This document shows, piece by piece, positions 1 through 11,330 of a stretch of DNA of 64,000 nt. Below the pieces are notes generated by a model. That model did not search any database and was not told the origin of the DNA. It saw only the letters and a list, made by a program, of their open reading frames with translations. This stretch comes from Dama dama. Lineage: Eukaryota; Chordata; Mammalia; Artiodactyla; Cervidae. Each line of letters starts with the position of its first letter. Positions within the stretch are counted from its first letter, which is position 1. A program made the translations under genes and the position numbers. The stretch is taken from positions 33,745,607 through 33,809,606 of the forward strand of contig NC_083695.1 of assembly GCF_033118175.1 (NCBI RefSeq), written 5' to 3'.

Positions 1-54
1 GCCCCCCCTTCATTGGGAGTGCAGAATCCCAGCCACTGGACCACCAGGGAAGTC
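1..54 (-). mobile_element. CHR-type SINE, partial (cut by window edge)
   Basis: The plus strand ends in ccactggaccaccaggga, the reverse complement of the tRNA-like head of CHR SINEs (tccctggtggtccagtgg). Only the head of a minus-strand copy lies in the window. Confidence 0.7.
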
Positions 55-511
55 GCGGCCTCATCCTTACCTTTTATCTTGCTAGTGTAGTAGACAGAAG
101 AGTGGATCCTTCTTACTTTACTTTGTATTTCTGTGATTACGAATGACTTGAACGTTTTTGTTTAGTGGTCATTGCTCAATAGCTGTAGTGTTGTGGTTAC
201 CCATCCTTCATTCCTGTGCCCTGGAGGCAACCATCTTCAGCCGTTCAACCATATTTAGTCATTTCTTCTGGAAGTTAGACTTCTTTGTTTTTAAACAGCA
301 CTCTTATAATGCTGTTGTCTTGAATGTCAGTTTTAGACATTTTCTATTGACTTCTTGCCAGGGGAAATAAGGGTAAAGTTCTCATACACCCTTCCCTCTC
401 CCATTGCCCTTCTCATCTCAGTGTAATTAAGTCATCGTTTTTGCTTATTGGTATTCAGTGTGCAAATATTGTTTAGTTGTGCCTTAAGTATATTGTTATC
501 AATGTTCGTGA
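55..511. other. Unassigned AT-rich sequence
   Basis: No repeat, exon or RNA gene is recognised here. A 70-codon plus-strand frame (158-370) has no splice or start context that supports it. Confidence 0.5.
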
Positions 512-519
512 GTTTTGTT

Positions 520-852
520 GTTTTTTTAAATAAGTAAAAATTTCTTTATTTATGACTGTACTGGGTCTTGGTTGCTCTGTGAGCTTCTCTCTAGTTGCAG
601 TGAGTGGGGCCACTGTCTGTGCGTGGCGCGCGGGCTTCTCACTGCAGGGGCTGCTCTTGTTGCAGAGCACAGGCTCTGGGGTAGGTGGGCTTCCGTAGCT
701 GCAGCCCCCGGGCTCTAGGGCGCGGGCTCCGTAGCTGCAGCCCACGCACTTAGTTGCTTCTCAGCATGTGGGATCTTCCAGGATCAGATACCGAACCCAC
801 GTCCCCTGCACTGGCAGGTGATTCTTTACCACTGAGTCACTAGGGAAGCCCT
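520..852 (-). mobile_element. CHR-type SINE (long form), minus strand
   Basis: The plus strand begins with the tatttatg/actgggtcttggttgc body typical of the reverse complement of long CHR copies and ends in cactgagtcactagggaagccc, the reversed tRNA-like head. The repeat gttttgtt occurs at 512-519 and 853-860 and is a plausible target-site duplication. The 90-codon minus frame at 473-745 lies inside it and is not a gene. Confidence 0.75.
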
Positions 853-859
853 GTTTTGT

Positions 860-1110
860 TTGTTTGTTTAGAAAATTCTCCATCCTGAGTTCAGTGAGAC
901 GTTTACTGTTTTTTCCTTCTAGTTTTTTGTCTGTCTTTATACTTAAATCCTTAAAATCATCTGCAGTTTTAATTTTGGTAAGTGGTGTAAGGGTCTTTTC
1001 TTGTTGTGTTGTTTTTAATAGCTGACACTGTTCCAGGATCAGATAATAAAATTCTTATTTTCCCCACTGATTTATGATACCTTAAAAAAGATCACATCAT
1101 AACTTTTTAT
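860..1110 (-). mobile_element. Old L1 fragment, minus strand
   Basis: The segment around ggtaagtggtgtaagggtc and ctgacactgttccagga resembles the antisense of mammalian L1 ORF2. It is strongly diverged, so the call rests on a few recognisable stretches. Confidence 0.45.
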
Positions 1111-1599
1111 CTGTCAGAAAGCTAGATCTCTCTTAATACTCAGCTTCATTTTTACCTTTGACAATTTTAATTCTGTTAACTCTGTAACATTTATTTCACT
1201 TAAGCTCATTTAGCCTGTGGAACTGTCTTCCAATTTTGCTTTGGAACGTAGGAGAGGACAGAGGAGGCAAAAGGCGAGTGGCCTCTACGGTACAGTATTC
1301 CCATTTTCAAAGACTTATGGAATACATATCACTTGAAATCATTTGCTGTCTAAATTCTGTGTATCTTAGAGAGTCTTAACTAGCCCTATTATGTCAGCCT
1401 GTATTTCACGAATTCCTTATGATTATTTTGTGGAACTGAGGGTTCAGAAAAGAATGTATTTTACCCAATTAGCTATTGTTTTTAATGACATGAAGTGCAT
1501 TTGTCAGAGATCCTTGCTGTGTTAAACCTGTCCCAGTTGGAAGAGAGTGGGTTTCCCCTTGGGCATGCCTGAGCTGTTGCCCATCAGACTGTCTCCTAC

Positions 1600-2290
1600 C
1601 CTGCCATCGGATCTTTCCAGCTATCCCACTGTCCTTCAGTATTGCCCAAAAGTGTATACTGGGCTGTGAATTTCCTAAATTTACCACTGTTATTAAGATT
1701 TCTGTTTTGTTCCATTGTGATCAGAGAATACAGTTTATATGATTTCAGTCCTTTTATATTTATGCCTAACATATGATCTGTCCTGAAAAATGTTCTGTAT
1801 GCTCTTGAGAGGAATGTGTATTCCACTATTGTTGTGTGACGACATCTGTAGATATCTGTTAGGTCTGCTTGGTTTGTAGTGCTATTCAAGGCTTCTGTTT
1901 CCTTGTTGACCTTCTGCTTGATTATTTTATTATTGAAAGTGTAATATTGAGGACTCCAACTGTTACTGTTGAATTGTCTGCTGCTTTCTTTATTACCAAG
2001 AAATATTACTTACTACTTAGTGTCTTTTCAGGCTCTGTTGTCAGGTGTGTGTATATACATGTTTAAAATTGTTATATTTTCATGATACATTGACCCTTTC
2101 ATCATTATACAGTAGCCTTATTTTCTTTCAGTAACAATGTTTATGTTAAAACCTTTTTTTGTGATAGTAATATAACCACTTCACTTTTGTTCGGTTATTA
2201 TTTTCATGGTTTATCGTCTTCCTTTCTTTTACTTTGTATTTATTTATATCTTTGAATCTAAGGTGTACCTCTTGTATACAGTATAAACAG
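1600..2290 (-). mobile_element. L1 ORF2 endonuclease-domain remnant, minus strand
   Basis: Translation of the minus strand between about 1600 and 1889 contains QADLTDIYR and EYTFLS, as in the C-terminal half of the L1 ORF2 endonuclease domain. The DNA up to 2290 continues as antisense L1, for example the tgatacattgaccctttcatc region. Stops and shifts break the frame. This is a dead copy of an old mammalian L1. In a minus-strand L1 the endonuclease should lie at higher coordinates than the ORF2 C-terminus, but here it lies lower than the C-terminal fragment at 2290-2565, so the two are separate insertions or rearranged. Confidence 0.65.
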
Positions 2291-2565
2291 TCCTGCCATG
2301 AAGACTTGAATAAAGGTATTTGAATCTGTGTTCTCTCTTCTTTTGGATATATATCCAGGAGTGGAATTGTTGAGTCATATGATAATACTGTGTTTAATTT
2401 TTTGAGGAACTCCCTAGTTGCTTTCAAAAGTGGCTGCATCATTTTACATTCTTACCAGCAATGTTTTGAGAGTTCCAGTTTCTCCACATTCTGACCAACA
2501 CTTATTCTTTCTCTCTTTCTTAACTAGGGCTCTCTTATTTTCCTTTTCAGAATTTTCAGTTAGTT
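2290..2565 (-). mobile_element. L1 ORF2 C-terminal remnant, minus strand
   Basis: The minus-strand frame at 2146-2442 includes FLKKLNTVLSYDSTIPLLD followed by IYPKEERTQ, the well-known ORF2 C-terminal region of mammalian L1. The frame degenerates after that. Confidence 0.7.
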
Positions 2566-2591
2566 GTGCTTATTTTTCCACATAGACTTTA

Positions 2592-2724
2592 TTATTATTA
2601 TTTTGTTTTCTTTCTGGTTGCGCCACACAGCTTGTGGGCCCTTAGTTCCCCAACCAGGGATCGAACCTGCACCCCCTGCATTGGAAATGTAGATTCTTAA
2701 CCACAGGACTGCCAGGGAAGTTCT
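2592..2724 (-). mobile_element. CHR-2-like SINE, minus strand
   Basis: It contains the reversed B-box area (ccagggatcgaacctgcac) and ends ggactgccagggaag. The 14-mer ccacatagacttta at 2578-2591 recurs with one change at 2725-2738, which gives a clear target-site duplication. It is inserted in old L1-rich DNA. Confidence 0.8.
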
Positions 2725-2869
2725 CCACATATACTTTAGAATGAGCTGTTTAGTTCTCAAAAGATCTTGTAATTTTATCTGAGCTTTTAGGGTATAGAAT
2801 GGCATTCTTATAATAAACTGAAGCTTATACCAAAAAACAGATGTATCTTCCATTTTTTAATATGTTTTA

Positions 2870-3235
2870 TTACTTCAAGTTTTCTTTATTGTGAAAAATT
2901 TAAATCATATGAAAAATCAAGAGCAATGCTCACCCATTACCATGAAAATAATTCCTCATGACTACTCAGGTTTCATTTATATCCCTGCACATTGTCCCTA
3001 GCCCCGCCACGGCTGAATTATTTTGAAGCAAATCCAAACACATTTTGTTTATAAATATTTTTGTAATATAACCATTATCATCCATTTAAAGTCTTGCATG
3101 TGAATGTAAGTGTGTAAGACTATAGAGTATGAGCAATGTGTACTGAAGGATTTTAACTTTCTGTTAAATTAATTCCTGGATATGCTATTTTTAGGGTGCT
3201 ATTGTAAATAGAAACTTGTTACCCTTTCTAATTGA
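2870..3235. other. Unassigned AT-rich sequence, possible L1 3' UTR relic
   Basis: A stretch near 2880-3050 with gaagcaaatccaaacaca resembles an old L1M 3' region in antisense, but the match is too weak to assign. Nothing else is visible. Confidence 0.3.
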
Positions 3236-3790
3236 CTGTTTTTAAAATACAAGATAGTTTTTTATTTTTTAAATACAAGATAGCTATTGACTTTTATGTA
3301 TTAATTTTGTACCTAGACACCTTATGAGTTCTCATTTTGTTCATAATAGTTTTTAGTTATTATCTTGGGTTTTCTGGTCAGGTAATGCTGTATTGGCAAA
3401 TAATGATCATTTAGATTCTATTCCCTCCTTGCTAATTTCTATATCTGAAATTTTTCTATGGTCTGTTTTTATCAACTTTAGTACTTCCTTAATGATGTTA
3501 AAAAATACTGGTGACAGTGGATATATTTTGGGGGAATACTTCATTATCTCTCAAATATGATACTGTCTTATGTATTTATTATGTTGATAAAGAAATTTAT
3601 CAAGTATAGATTTTTTTATTTTATTCAGTATCTTTTCAGCATTTATGGAGATAGTGATTTTTCTTTGACCTTTAATATGGTAAATTATAATAACTGATTT
3701 TCTAATAGTGACCATTCTTGCTTTCTGAGTATGAATTGCAGATGTTCATAGTATGTTATTTGTTTAAAGAGTGACATTCATTTTAATAGC
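3235..3790 (-). mobile_element. L1 ORF2 reverse-transcriptase-region remnant, minus strand
   Basis: The plus strand reads like antisense L1 RT sequence, with recognisable blocks at atactggtgacagtggata, ttttcagcatttatggag and tggtaaattataataactga. There are many substitutions and no open frame. Confidence 0.6.
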
Positions 3791-3854
3791 ACATTTTCCT
3801 GGCATATTTAAAATTTTCAGTCGTAGTAAATTCACTCACACATCTTAGAAACAT

Positions 3855-4062
3855 GGCTTCCCTGGTGGCTCAGAGGTTAAAGCGTCTGCCTGCAATGCGG
3901 GAGACCCGGGTTCTTTCCCTGGGTCGGGAAGACCCCCTGGAGAAGGAAATGGCAACCCTCTCCAGTATTCTTGCCTGGAAAATCCCATGGAGGAAGGAGC
4001 CTGGTAGGCTACAGTCCACGGGGTCACAAAGAGTCAGACACGACTGAGCTACTTCACTTCAC
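3855..4062 (+). mobile_element. Bov-tA SINE, plus strand
   Basis: It begins ggcttccctggtggctcag (tRNA-like head with A box) and passes through the B-box region. It continues ctggagaaggaaatggcaac and ends gtcagacacgactgagc, the Bov-A tail shared with BovB. The 60-64 codon frames on both strands here are SINE sequence, not genes. Confidence 0.9.
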
Positions 4063-4145
4063 TATTCTGTAAAGAAGCATTCTTATTAGTAAGTTATTTC
4101 CTGGTGCCTTTTTGTTAAGCTCGTGTTAGAGGACAGTATTCAATA

Positions 4146-4191
4146 TTGTGTGTGTGTGTGTGTTTGTGTGTGTAGTTTGTGAGAGAGAGAG
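4146..4191. repeat. (TG)n then (GA)n microsatellite
   Basis: A run of TG dinucleotides with one interruption is followed by a short GA run. Confidence 0.9.
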
Positions 4192-4944
4192 GGCGTGCAT
4201 ACACATGGGTGCTTGAAGAAGAGAGTTATAACACAATATTGGGGTTTAGAAGCTATGATATAATAAATTGTAATGCATGATATATCCACATCTTAGTTGT
4301 AACAAACCATAATGTAATAATTTTTTCTAAAACAATTTAAATATTTTTACCATTAAACTGAAATCACCATGTCTATTTTTTTGTAGAAATGTCAGTTATG
4401 ATTTAATGAGATAATGCATTGGTGCACTTGACTTGGTGCCTATTCAATAAAAGAGATGAGCCAGTTATTTTGGACATGTATAAAGTCTGAAAAAAATTTT
4501 TTAATTAATTATTTTATTTGTAGCTTTGAAATTTTTAATGAAGCACATTTTGGCATATACCTCTCTCTTCTGACAGTGATCTTTTGACTGTCCTTTTTCA
4601 AGGCCTAATCAAAAAAGAGTAGGTATTAAATGTTTTCCTTATAGCTTTGCATTCTGTAAGTTTAGTTTAATAGCAGAGGTTTTTTTTTTTCTTTATTAAT
4701 TATTTAGATTATTTATCCCCTATTCTCCTCAGGTTTTTGGTTAATTCAGTGTTTTACAAATACAAGTGTGTCTCCATTACAACTTTTGCCAGTTTCATAT
4801 ACCATCTATTAATTATTTTCTTAATATTTTCTTTCTTATTGCCCTACTAAAGAGATAACAGCCAAATGCCATGCATAAATTCTGTACCAGAAATTGGGGG
4901 ATAATTAGGTACATTTGAATTTGGGCCAGATTTTAGGGGAAATT

Positions 4945-5075
4945 TCCTGAAGAAGGAAATAGCAACCCGCTCCAGTGTTCTTACCTGGAGAATCCCATGG
5001 ACTAGAGGAGCCTGGCGGGCTACAGTCAATGGGGTAGCAAAGAGTTGGACACGACTGAGCATCTAACACATACAC
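4945..5075 (+). mobile_element. Bov-A/Bov-tA SINE, 5'-truncated, plus strand
   Basis: It starts directly in the Bov-A unit (gaagaaggaaatagcaac) and ends ggacacgactgagcatctaa. A perfect 12-bp duplication, ttaggggaaatt, flanks it at 4933-4944 and 5076-5087, so it is a true truncated insertion. Confidence 0.9.
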
Positions 5076-5251
5076 TTAGGGGAAATTAAGGCATTACTGT
5101 TAATGTTCTTCATGTGATAATGGTATTTTGGTCATCTAAGATTATCTCCTTTTGAGTTAGGTAGTACCTTCTGAAGTATTTAATGATAAAGTGTCATGCT
5201 GGTGCAGCTTACTTTCAAGTGGTTCATCAACAACCATATCAAAAGTATGTG

Positions 5252-5455
5252 TGATTTCCAGGTGGCTCAGATGGTAAAGAATCTGCCTGCAATGCAGGAG
5301 ACCCGAGTTTGATCCCTGGGTGGTAAAGATCCCCTGGAGAAGGGCATGGCTACCCACTTCGATATTCTTGCCTAGAGAATTCCATGGGCAGAGGAGCCTG
5401 GTGGCCTGCAGTCCATGGGTTGCAAAGAGTCTGACACGACTGAATGCCCGACATT
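5252..5455 (+). mobile_element. Bov-tA SINE, plus strand
   Basis: Full structure: a tRNA-like head (ccaggtggctcagatgg), a Bov-A body (ccctggagaagggcatgg) and a tail gtctgacacgactgaatg. It is more diverged than the copies at 3.9 and 52.3 kb. Confidence 0.85.
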
Positions 5456-5634
5456 TTCACACATATATGTATGTTTAGATAGATAGAAGATGTAGATAGA
5501 GCTATGAGGCAAAATGTTAACAATTGGTGAGTTTAGGTCAAGGGCATACAAGCATCCATTGTACTTACACTCTTCTGTAGGCTTGAAATTTTTTTAACAT
5601 GTAAATTTTGAAAAATAAATATAATTACAGTACT

Positions 5635-5684
5635 CGCTGTCTGTGGGGTTGCAGAGTCAGACAAGACTAAGTGACTGAACTGAG
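5635..5684 (+). mobile_element. Tail-only BovB/Bov-A micro-insertion
   Basis: Only about 50 bp of the common BovB/Bov-A 3' end is present (gcagagtcagacaagac, then gtgactgaactgag). It is flanked by cagtact at 5628-5634 and 5685-5691. It appears to be an extreme 5' truncation. Confidence 0.7.
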
Positions 5685-5699
5685 CAGTACTTGTTAAAA

Positions 5700-7620
5700 A
5701 TTAAATTGCCTTATTTTCTTTACTTTGATCTACTGAAAAAGGAAACTTTTCATTACTATAAGTGGAAAATATGTATTCCATATCATAAACAGAAGATAGT
5801 TGTAAAAGTTATTATTAAAAAATTCTAATTAAAAATATATTTGTATACTGTTATCTTCTGGGAGCCTAGGCTGGCCTCTGAAACAAAGATTTAGCAAACG
5901 TTAGCGAGGTGTTAAATATATATTAGCACCAAACTGAGACTTTCTTCTTGACTTAATAAGAAGGTATGAGAGAAAATTGAAAAGGGAACAACGGCTTTCT
6001 TGTTCTGTGTGATTTAGATTGCTTCAAATTATCTTGAATCTCACCAAAAAGCATCTTGAATCCTACACTTTGAGAAATGCTGCATCCATTGATTTTAGTA
6101 TAGTGTGTTAGAAAGAAAATAAACTTGTGTACTGTGTATAGTTTCTATTATGTTTTTGTTTTTAAACCTTCTGTGTTGAATCATCATCAACATCATTATT
6201 TGGTAGTTTTGATCACTACAGATGCATGTTTAGCTGAATGGCATCTTGGCCTAAAAGGCAGATGTCAGATTTTGCAGTCTAAATAGCTAGTGGTTTCTTG
6301 CTCTGAAGTTGCTCTTGTAGATGGGGTTTTCCTGGGTTTTTGTCTTTTTGTTTTCCTTTCTCTCTTTATTTTTTTCTTTCCTGCTACATTGTCCCTGCTG
6401 TTATTTGGAAGCCACTAGGTCGCTTTGCCTCTTGAACAATGAAAGGACCCAGATCGTGTCTGTCTCACATTTTGTTATCCCACTACAAGACTCAATTGAA
6501 TAAAACATATTACCCATCTGGCCTGGAAATCTCAGTGGCACTCAAAATAACTTACTAACAAGTTGTTGGATCATGAAATCTTGAAATTTTTCTGAAAGTT
6601 CAGCTTCTTTGTAGCTGTTGCTAAGAGAGAAACGTCGTTGACATGAGGGCCATGAGGACACGTCTGCATACTGCCAGTTGTTTTATAGGCATTTGGCTCT
6701 GCCGCCTTGCAGATGGTTAGACTCTGGGTGGTGGGTAAATGTGTGCCGATTATCTTATTGAATTAAGGTAACCTTTTGTCATTCATTGAATTCTGCAGAC
6801 CAGTTGGTCAGTGAGCAGCTGCTCTGTGTGGCTTGGTTTGCGTTTGGAAGCACACAAAGAACTATCTTAAAGGGTGGTCAGTCTAATCCAGGTATTCAGC
6901 AAAGCAAGAGTGAAAGCCTTCTTCCTCCTTTGACACTGTTTTCTATTCTGACGGAAGCAAATGAACAAAAATGTTATTGCTTCTTGCTCAGTTAACTAAA
7001 TGATTTAAAGCAGTGGTTTATTGAGTGTTTGGATGAGTGCATTTTTGTAACCTAATGTTTTAAGTTGGAAAAATTATCCTATCATAATATTTGACGTTAG
7101 AAGCATTCTAGTTTTAGGGCAGAGTCTGTGTTTGAAGATGCTTGGTAGACTAATGGAGTTGTTGTCTTTTTAGTTTATTTTCACAGATATCCTGGAAACC
7201 AAAAGCATGCCTTAGTGATATCATCTTTTGGCAAATTCCAGCTGTATAATTTTTGTAGGGCTATTTTGTTTTGAATCTGCTGTATTTTTGTATGAATTCT
7301 AGTCTCAGTTTCTGGAAACTGTTTCGGGAGGCTTTATTTTTAATAAAGAGGTTCTAAATTGTTTTTAGTAAATTGCCAAAATTGTGTGGCTCATTTCTTC
7401 TTTAGGAAAATTTTTCCTGGACTCATCTTTTTGGCTTTACTCAGAGTACAGTGTAGGGGGCCTCAGAGAAAGTGACTGGCCACTAGTTGATTTCCTTGTT
7501 GTCAGAGAGAAGTCATTTAACAATGATTGATGAGTCATCTGATTTCTCTAGTTTGGTCATCTGTTAGGCCTGGGAGACTTTTGATTCAAAGCCCATTTTT
7601 TCATTTGGATTTATATGCTA
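5700..7620. other. Unassigned unique-looking sequence
   Basis: No repeat family, exon or RNA gene is recognised across this stretch. It is T-rich on the plus strand. Frames such as 6321-6503 and 6786-6995 are short, and their hydrophobic content follows from T-rich sequence. Confidence 0.45.
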
Positions 7621-7629
7621 GTAATGATC

Positions 7630-7890
7630 ATGATGTCTATCAACATTTATTAAACACATACTGTGTGCTAGGCTTTGGACTCAGTCCTTTACATATGCTC
7701 TTTTCTTTTATCTGCTCAACAGCTTTATGAGGTAGATCTCATTAGTTCCATCTCAAAAGATGATAAAACAGCCTCCCAGGAAGGGTAGCTCGTCCAGTGT
7801 CACACAGCTCATTAGTGCCTGGGCCTTAATGGTGTCCAGGGCTCTCAGCCTCCAAAGTTTGTCCTCTCTTCTGCCATGCTGCTATTTTAA
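7630..7890 (-). mobile_element. MIR SINE, minus strand
   Basis: The order of blocks is reversed MIR: catttattaaacacatactgtgtgc, then atgaggtagatctcatta, then gtgtcacacagctcatta, then the reversed head. Divergence is as expected for an ancient SINE. Confidence 0.75.
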
Positions 7891-8189
7891 TGAAGATCTA
7901 AGCCACAGATTTTTGGTCAAGCCTTAGAGTAACCAAAAACTTCCTTAGGGCTTTAGATTCTGTCTGAGCTTATCTTAATTATGGTAAAAATAATATAGCA
8001 ACTTTAAAGAAAAATTTTTGATATGTGAACACTGTCCATAACATTGCCACCCTCACACAACCATTTTATTTTGTATTTCTCTTCCAGATTTGTCTTTCTA
8101 TATAACTATAATCAAGTCATATCCATAGCTGTATATTCTGCTTTTTTAAAAAAAATACTATTAATTCATAAATAGCTTCCATTTTAAAT

Positions 8190-8425
8190 GTGATTCTTTA
8201 AAAAGATTTTTCCTGATCTCTTTGAACCTCCCATCCAATTGAAGTCCCTTAAGTAATTCCAGCGAAGTACCTGATACTTTATCTTATCAGCACTTATTAC
8301 AGCCTACAATTGTGTATTTATTTGTCTGGTTATTATTTAACTTCAGTTGTCCCCTCTAAGTGGAAGAGCTCCACGAAGATGGAGACCTTTTTTCTTTGCT
8401 CACCTCTGTTGAGTGAGCGCAAGGA
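8190..8425 (+). mobile_element. L2 LINE 3' region, plus strand
   Basis: The segment resembles the L2 3' end. It has a cacttattacagcctacaat stretch, a tgtatttatttgtctggtta stretch and a ctccacgaagatggaga stretch in the right order. Confidence 0.6.
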
Positions 8426-8998
8426 GTTAGCTAATACTAAATTTTTGTTTGTCTTTTACTCCATTGCAGAAACACAGAGTCTGTCCAAAAACAGTTGGAC
8501 AGATTTTCACCAGACTTGGAGAGTTGTGGGAGAGTGTGTTTAGGATGGTCAGGAGATGTGTCATATGTTTTCTGATCCTGTCTGTGTCTGAGATAACGTA
8601 CAGAGATTTAAGAAATGAGACCTAAAAGCAAAAGTCCTCAGGGTGGGTTACTGGAATTGCAGCCTATGGTTTACGTTTTAGAGTTGAGTAGCTTCTCGCT
8701 TGGGCTATTCCATATCTTAATCTAGAATGAGGGGCAAGCAGCAGTCTCTTTATTTATTGATGACCACTGAATCTCAGTTACATATCAGCTCATTTCAAAT
8801 AGATCCATTTGATCTTTTCATTTTCACTTTGCTTCTTTAAACATGAATTGTCTTTTGAAAGCGATGATTTTAATTGCCATTTCTCTTCTGTGAGACACTT
8901 GTGAGCTAATGGAACAAATTAAATAGTGCAGGTGTTTATAGTACAAAAGACATGATCTATCGATGTCTGAGGCTAGAATTTTGTTAGAAGAGACTCTG

Positions 8999-9161
8999 CT
9001 ACTGTATAGCACAGGGAACTATATTCAGTATCCTGTGATGAACCATGATGGAAAAGGATATGAAAAGAATATATGTGTATAATGAATCAGTTTGCTATAC
9101 AGTAGAAGTTAACACAAGATTGTAAGCCAACTATACTTCAATAAAATAATTTTTTTTAAAA
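8999..9161 (+). mobile_element. Ruminant L1 3' end, plus strand
   Basis: It starts ctactgtatagcacaggga and ends actatacttcaataaaat plus a short A/T-rich tail, the familiar 3' UTR of ruminant L1. A perfect 13-bp duplication, agaagagactctg, lies at 8986-8998 and 9162-9174. Only about 160 bp of the element was inserted. Confidence 0.9.
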
Positions 9162-9525
9162 AGAAGAGACTCTGTATGTTGTACATTACTCTGTGGAATA
9201 TATAGTGATTATTAGGATGGTCGAAAATAAATCAGATACTTGAAATGTGTAAGCAAGCCAACTGCCTGGTAATTTAAAAATCTTGGCAAGGTAATCTGTA
9301 GACTCCTGCAACTGGAAAAAAGTTGAAAGAGTCAAATAAAAACAGAGCTCATTTTCAATCTCTGACATTTTAAAAACCAGTTTTGAATTTAGGGTAGAAG
9401 GTTGCCCTTTACAGTGTCTGGACAACAGACAGACTGAAATCCATCTCCCAGCCACCACCCTCCCTAGTTCTGGGGGCTGTGTTCGGGCACACCCTGCTGC
9501 CAGGGCCCTCTTGTTTCTCTTGCAG

Positions 9526-9771
9526 GCTCAGCCCGCTCTTCCAGGTCCCGTAGAGGATGCTTCAGCCCTTCCTGTCTTCTTCTCACCACCCCATGCCATC
9601 TCACCCCACATAGCAGGATATTTGCCAAATAAGCCACGTGCTCTGGTACCTGTGCTGGATGTTAAACCAACAATCAGACATACATACCTCCTGTCCTGGA
9701 CGTGTCAGTACACACCTACACATGTCAAGCTGAGGCCAGAGCCAGCACCACAAGAGGAAAACTACCAGTGA
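9526..9771 (+). CDS. Possible terminal exon, unknown protein (low confidence)
   Basis: A strong acceptor-like tract (ttgtttctcttgcag, ending at 9525) opens directly in phase 0 into 81 sense codons and a stop at 9769-9771. The product is proline-rich, with PALPGPVEDA near the start and RPEPAPQEENYQ at the C-terminus. It has no signal peptide, membrane segment or motif I recognise. No poly(A) signal lies close downstream and no partner exon was found. Chance is a real alternative, because open frames of this length are common in C-rich DNA. I cannot name a family. Confidence 0.2.
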   Translation, partial: AQPALPGPVEDASALPVFFSPPHAISPHIAGYLPNKPRALVPVLDVKPTIRHTYLLSWTCQYTPTHVKLRPEPAPQEENYQ

Positions 9772-9774
9772 ATT

Positions 9775-10280
9775 CATTAACAGAGAATACACTCTTTAAA
9801 TAGCCTTACGTTATGCACCGGCCTTCGCGTCCTAGCAGACTTTTTACCTCTTCATGGACAGTCTCCTGTCTCCTCTGAGCTGCTGTAGCGCTGTGGTCTT
9901 TGTTGTCTATCCTGTTGGCACTGTCTGTAACTCGTCAGTTCTGTGGGCGCTGACGTTCTAGGCTGGTTGTCAGTTCCTTAGAGGGTGAGACTAAAGCTTA
10001 AATTGATAACATCCATGCTGCCTCCCACAGGGGCGTACTTAATTCAATTAAGAAATCACAGACTCTCGAGGTTGAAAGAGACCTGTGGGTCGTGGGGCTG
10101 AGCCCGCGCTTGCATCTCTTCTGCAGAATCCTCCCAAGTGGTCATGCAACCTCTGCTCCTGCCACAGGGAGGATGGGAGCCCCCGTGCCCAGAAGCAGCT
10201 TTTTGTTCTAGTTTCTGTTGGTATCTGAATGCTTGCATATCTTGAGCTGCTCTCTGCTCTGGGTCCAAATAGGCCTGAAC
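9775..10280. other. Unassigned sequence
   Basis: No repeat or exon is recognised. If the preceding ORF were a terminal exon this would hold its 3' UTR, but no AATAAA is seen close by. Confidence 0.4.
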
Positions 10281-10284
10281 AAGA

Positions 10285-10600
10285 GTGAGAAGGGGAGTAT
10301 TGAGAGCCTACTGTGTGCCAGATACGGTGCCAGGCATTTCACTTAGACTGTTGTTCCAAAGTGAGCGTTCAGTGTTGCTCAGCTGTGTGCCCCGGTTCAC
10401 TGCCTCCTCACCTCTGTTCAGGAGCCTGTTTCCTTTGTTTCAAAGGACCTGCAGGACCCTCTGCTCCCAGATGGGCTAAGAGCTAGGCATTATCCTTACT
10501 AAACATTTGAGGAAATTGAGGCCCAGAGAGAGTTACGGCCACACGGATGGGAAGCCAACCCCATCTTCTGACTCCAGAGCCAGCCCTTTCTCTAAAATAT
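10285..10600 (-). mobile_element. MIR SINE, minus strand, interrupted
   Basis: The reversed MIR core is split: gagagcctactgtgtgccag near 10290 and gaggaaattgaggcccagag near 10510. About 130 bp of unrelated sequence separates them. Confidence 0.6.
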
Positions 10601-10939
10601 TGTGGCCTTCCCCTTTCACGCTGAAGACGTGGGTCCTTGTAACACTCGAAACCACGTTGTGCTGGCCCGCTAACCCCCTCATCATCCTTGGTCTTAGAAA
10701 CCTTCGCAGTGCTTACCTGAGGGTGCGCATCTCAGTCCTTTTAATATCAGCTGTATACTAATGCTCTCAAATTCTCCAGTTCAGACTCTGACCTGAGACT
10801 TTGACTGCACCCCGGCTGTGCCCACGTGCTGTTGCTGTCCCTTCAGAGGAGAAGGGGTCTCACTGACTTGTCCCTTCCAGTGTGCAATCTTACACAGTGA
10901 GGTCTTGACAAGGCCACTTTTTTTAAAAAAGCCGTTTGT

Positions 10940-11330
10940 TTAGTCTTTCATTTATTCACTCAAAAATAGCCAAACACTGTTCTCCTTTCACAGAATTAGG
11001 TGCTGATAAGCAAATAAGCCAACAAGGTGTATACAGACTGTTAAGTGACAGGAAGGTAATCAAGAATGAAGTGAGACAGAGGAAAACCAAGGATGTGTCT
11101 GTAGACACTGTGCCCTGAAAAGTCCCTGAGGAGAGATGAAAAGATGAGGAGGGGTCAGCTGTGGAAAGAGCTGAGGGGCTCCAGGAGGGAAGGGTCCTCC
11201 CTTGTGTTTGAGAAAGAAAAGGGCAGCTTGTGTGGCTGTAACAGAGAGAACCATAACAGCAGAGAGTTTAAAGTTAGGGAAGAACAGAATCTGATGTATG
11301 TTTTTAAAATCTTCAAGAGACATGACACCT
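10940..11330 (-). mobile_element. L2-like relic, minus strand
   Basis: The run of tcatttattcactca, gataagcaaataagcc and later purine-rich blocks is like the antisense of L2. It is diverged. The 123-codon minus frame at 11060-11431 falls across it and is not supported as a gene. Confidence 0.45.

Noticed and set aside
3855..3925. tRNA-like sequences with A and B boxes at SINE heads
   Set aside because: They are the tRNA-derived promoters of Bov-tA and CHR SINEs. They lack a cloverleaf and are not tRNA genes.
3853..4047. Open frames on both strands at 3.85-4.05 kb and similar frames at 5.2, 13.1, 27.7, 29.1, 45.2, 51.2 and 52.3 kb
   Set aside because: All fall within Bov-tA/BOV-A2 SINEs; the repeated peptides across loci come from the SINE body.
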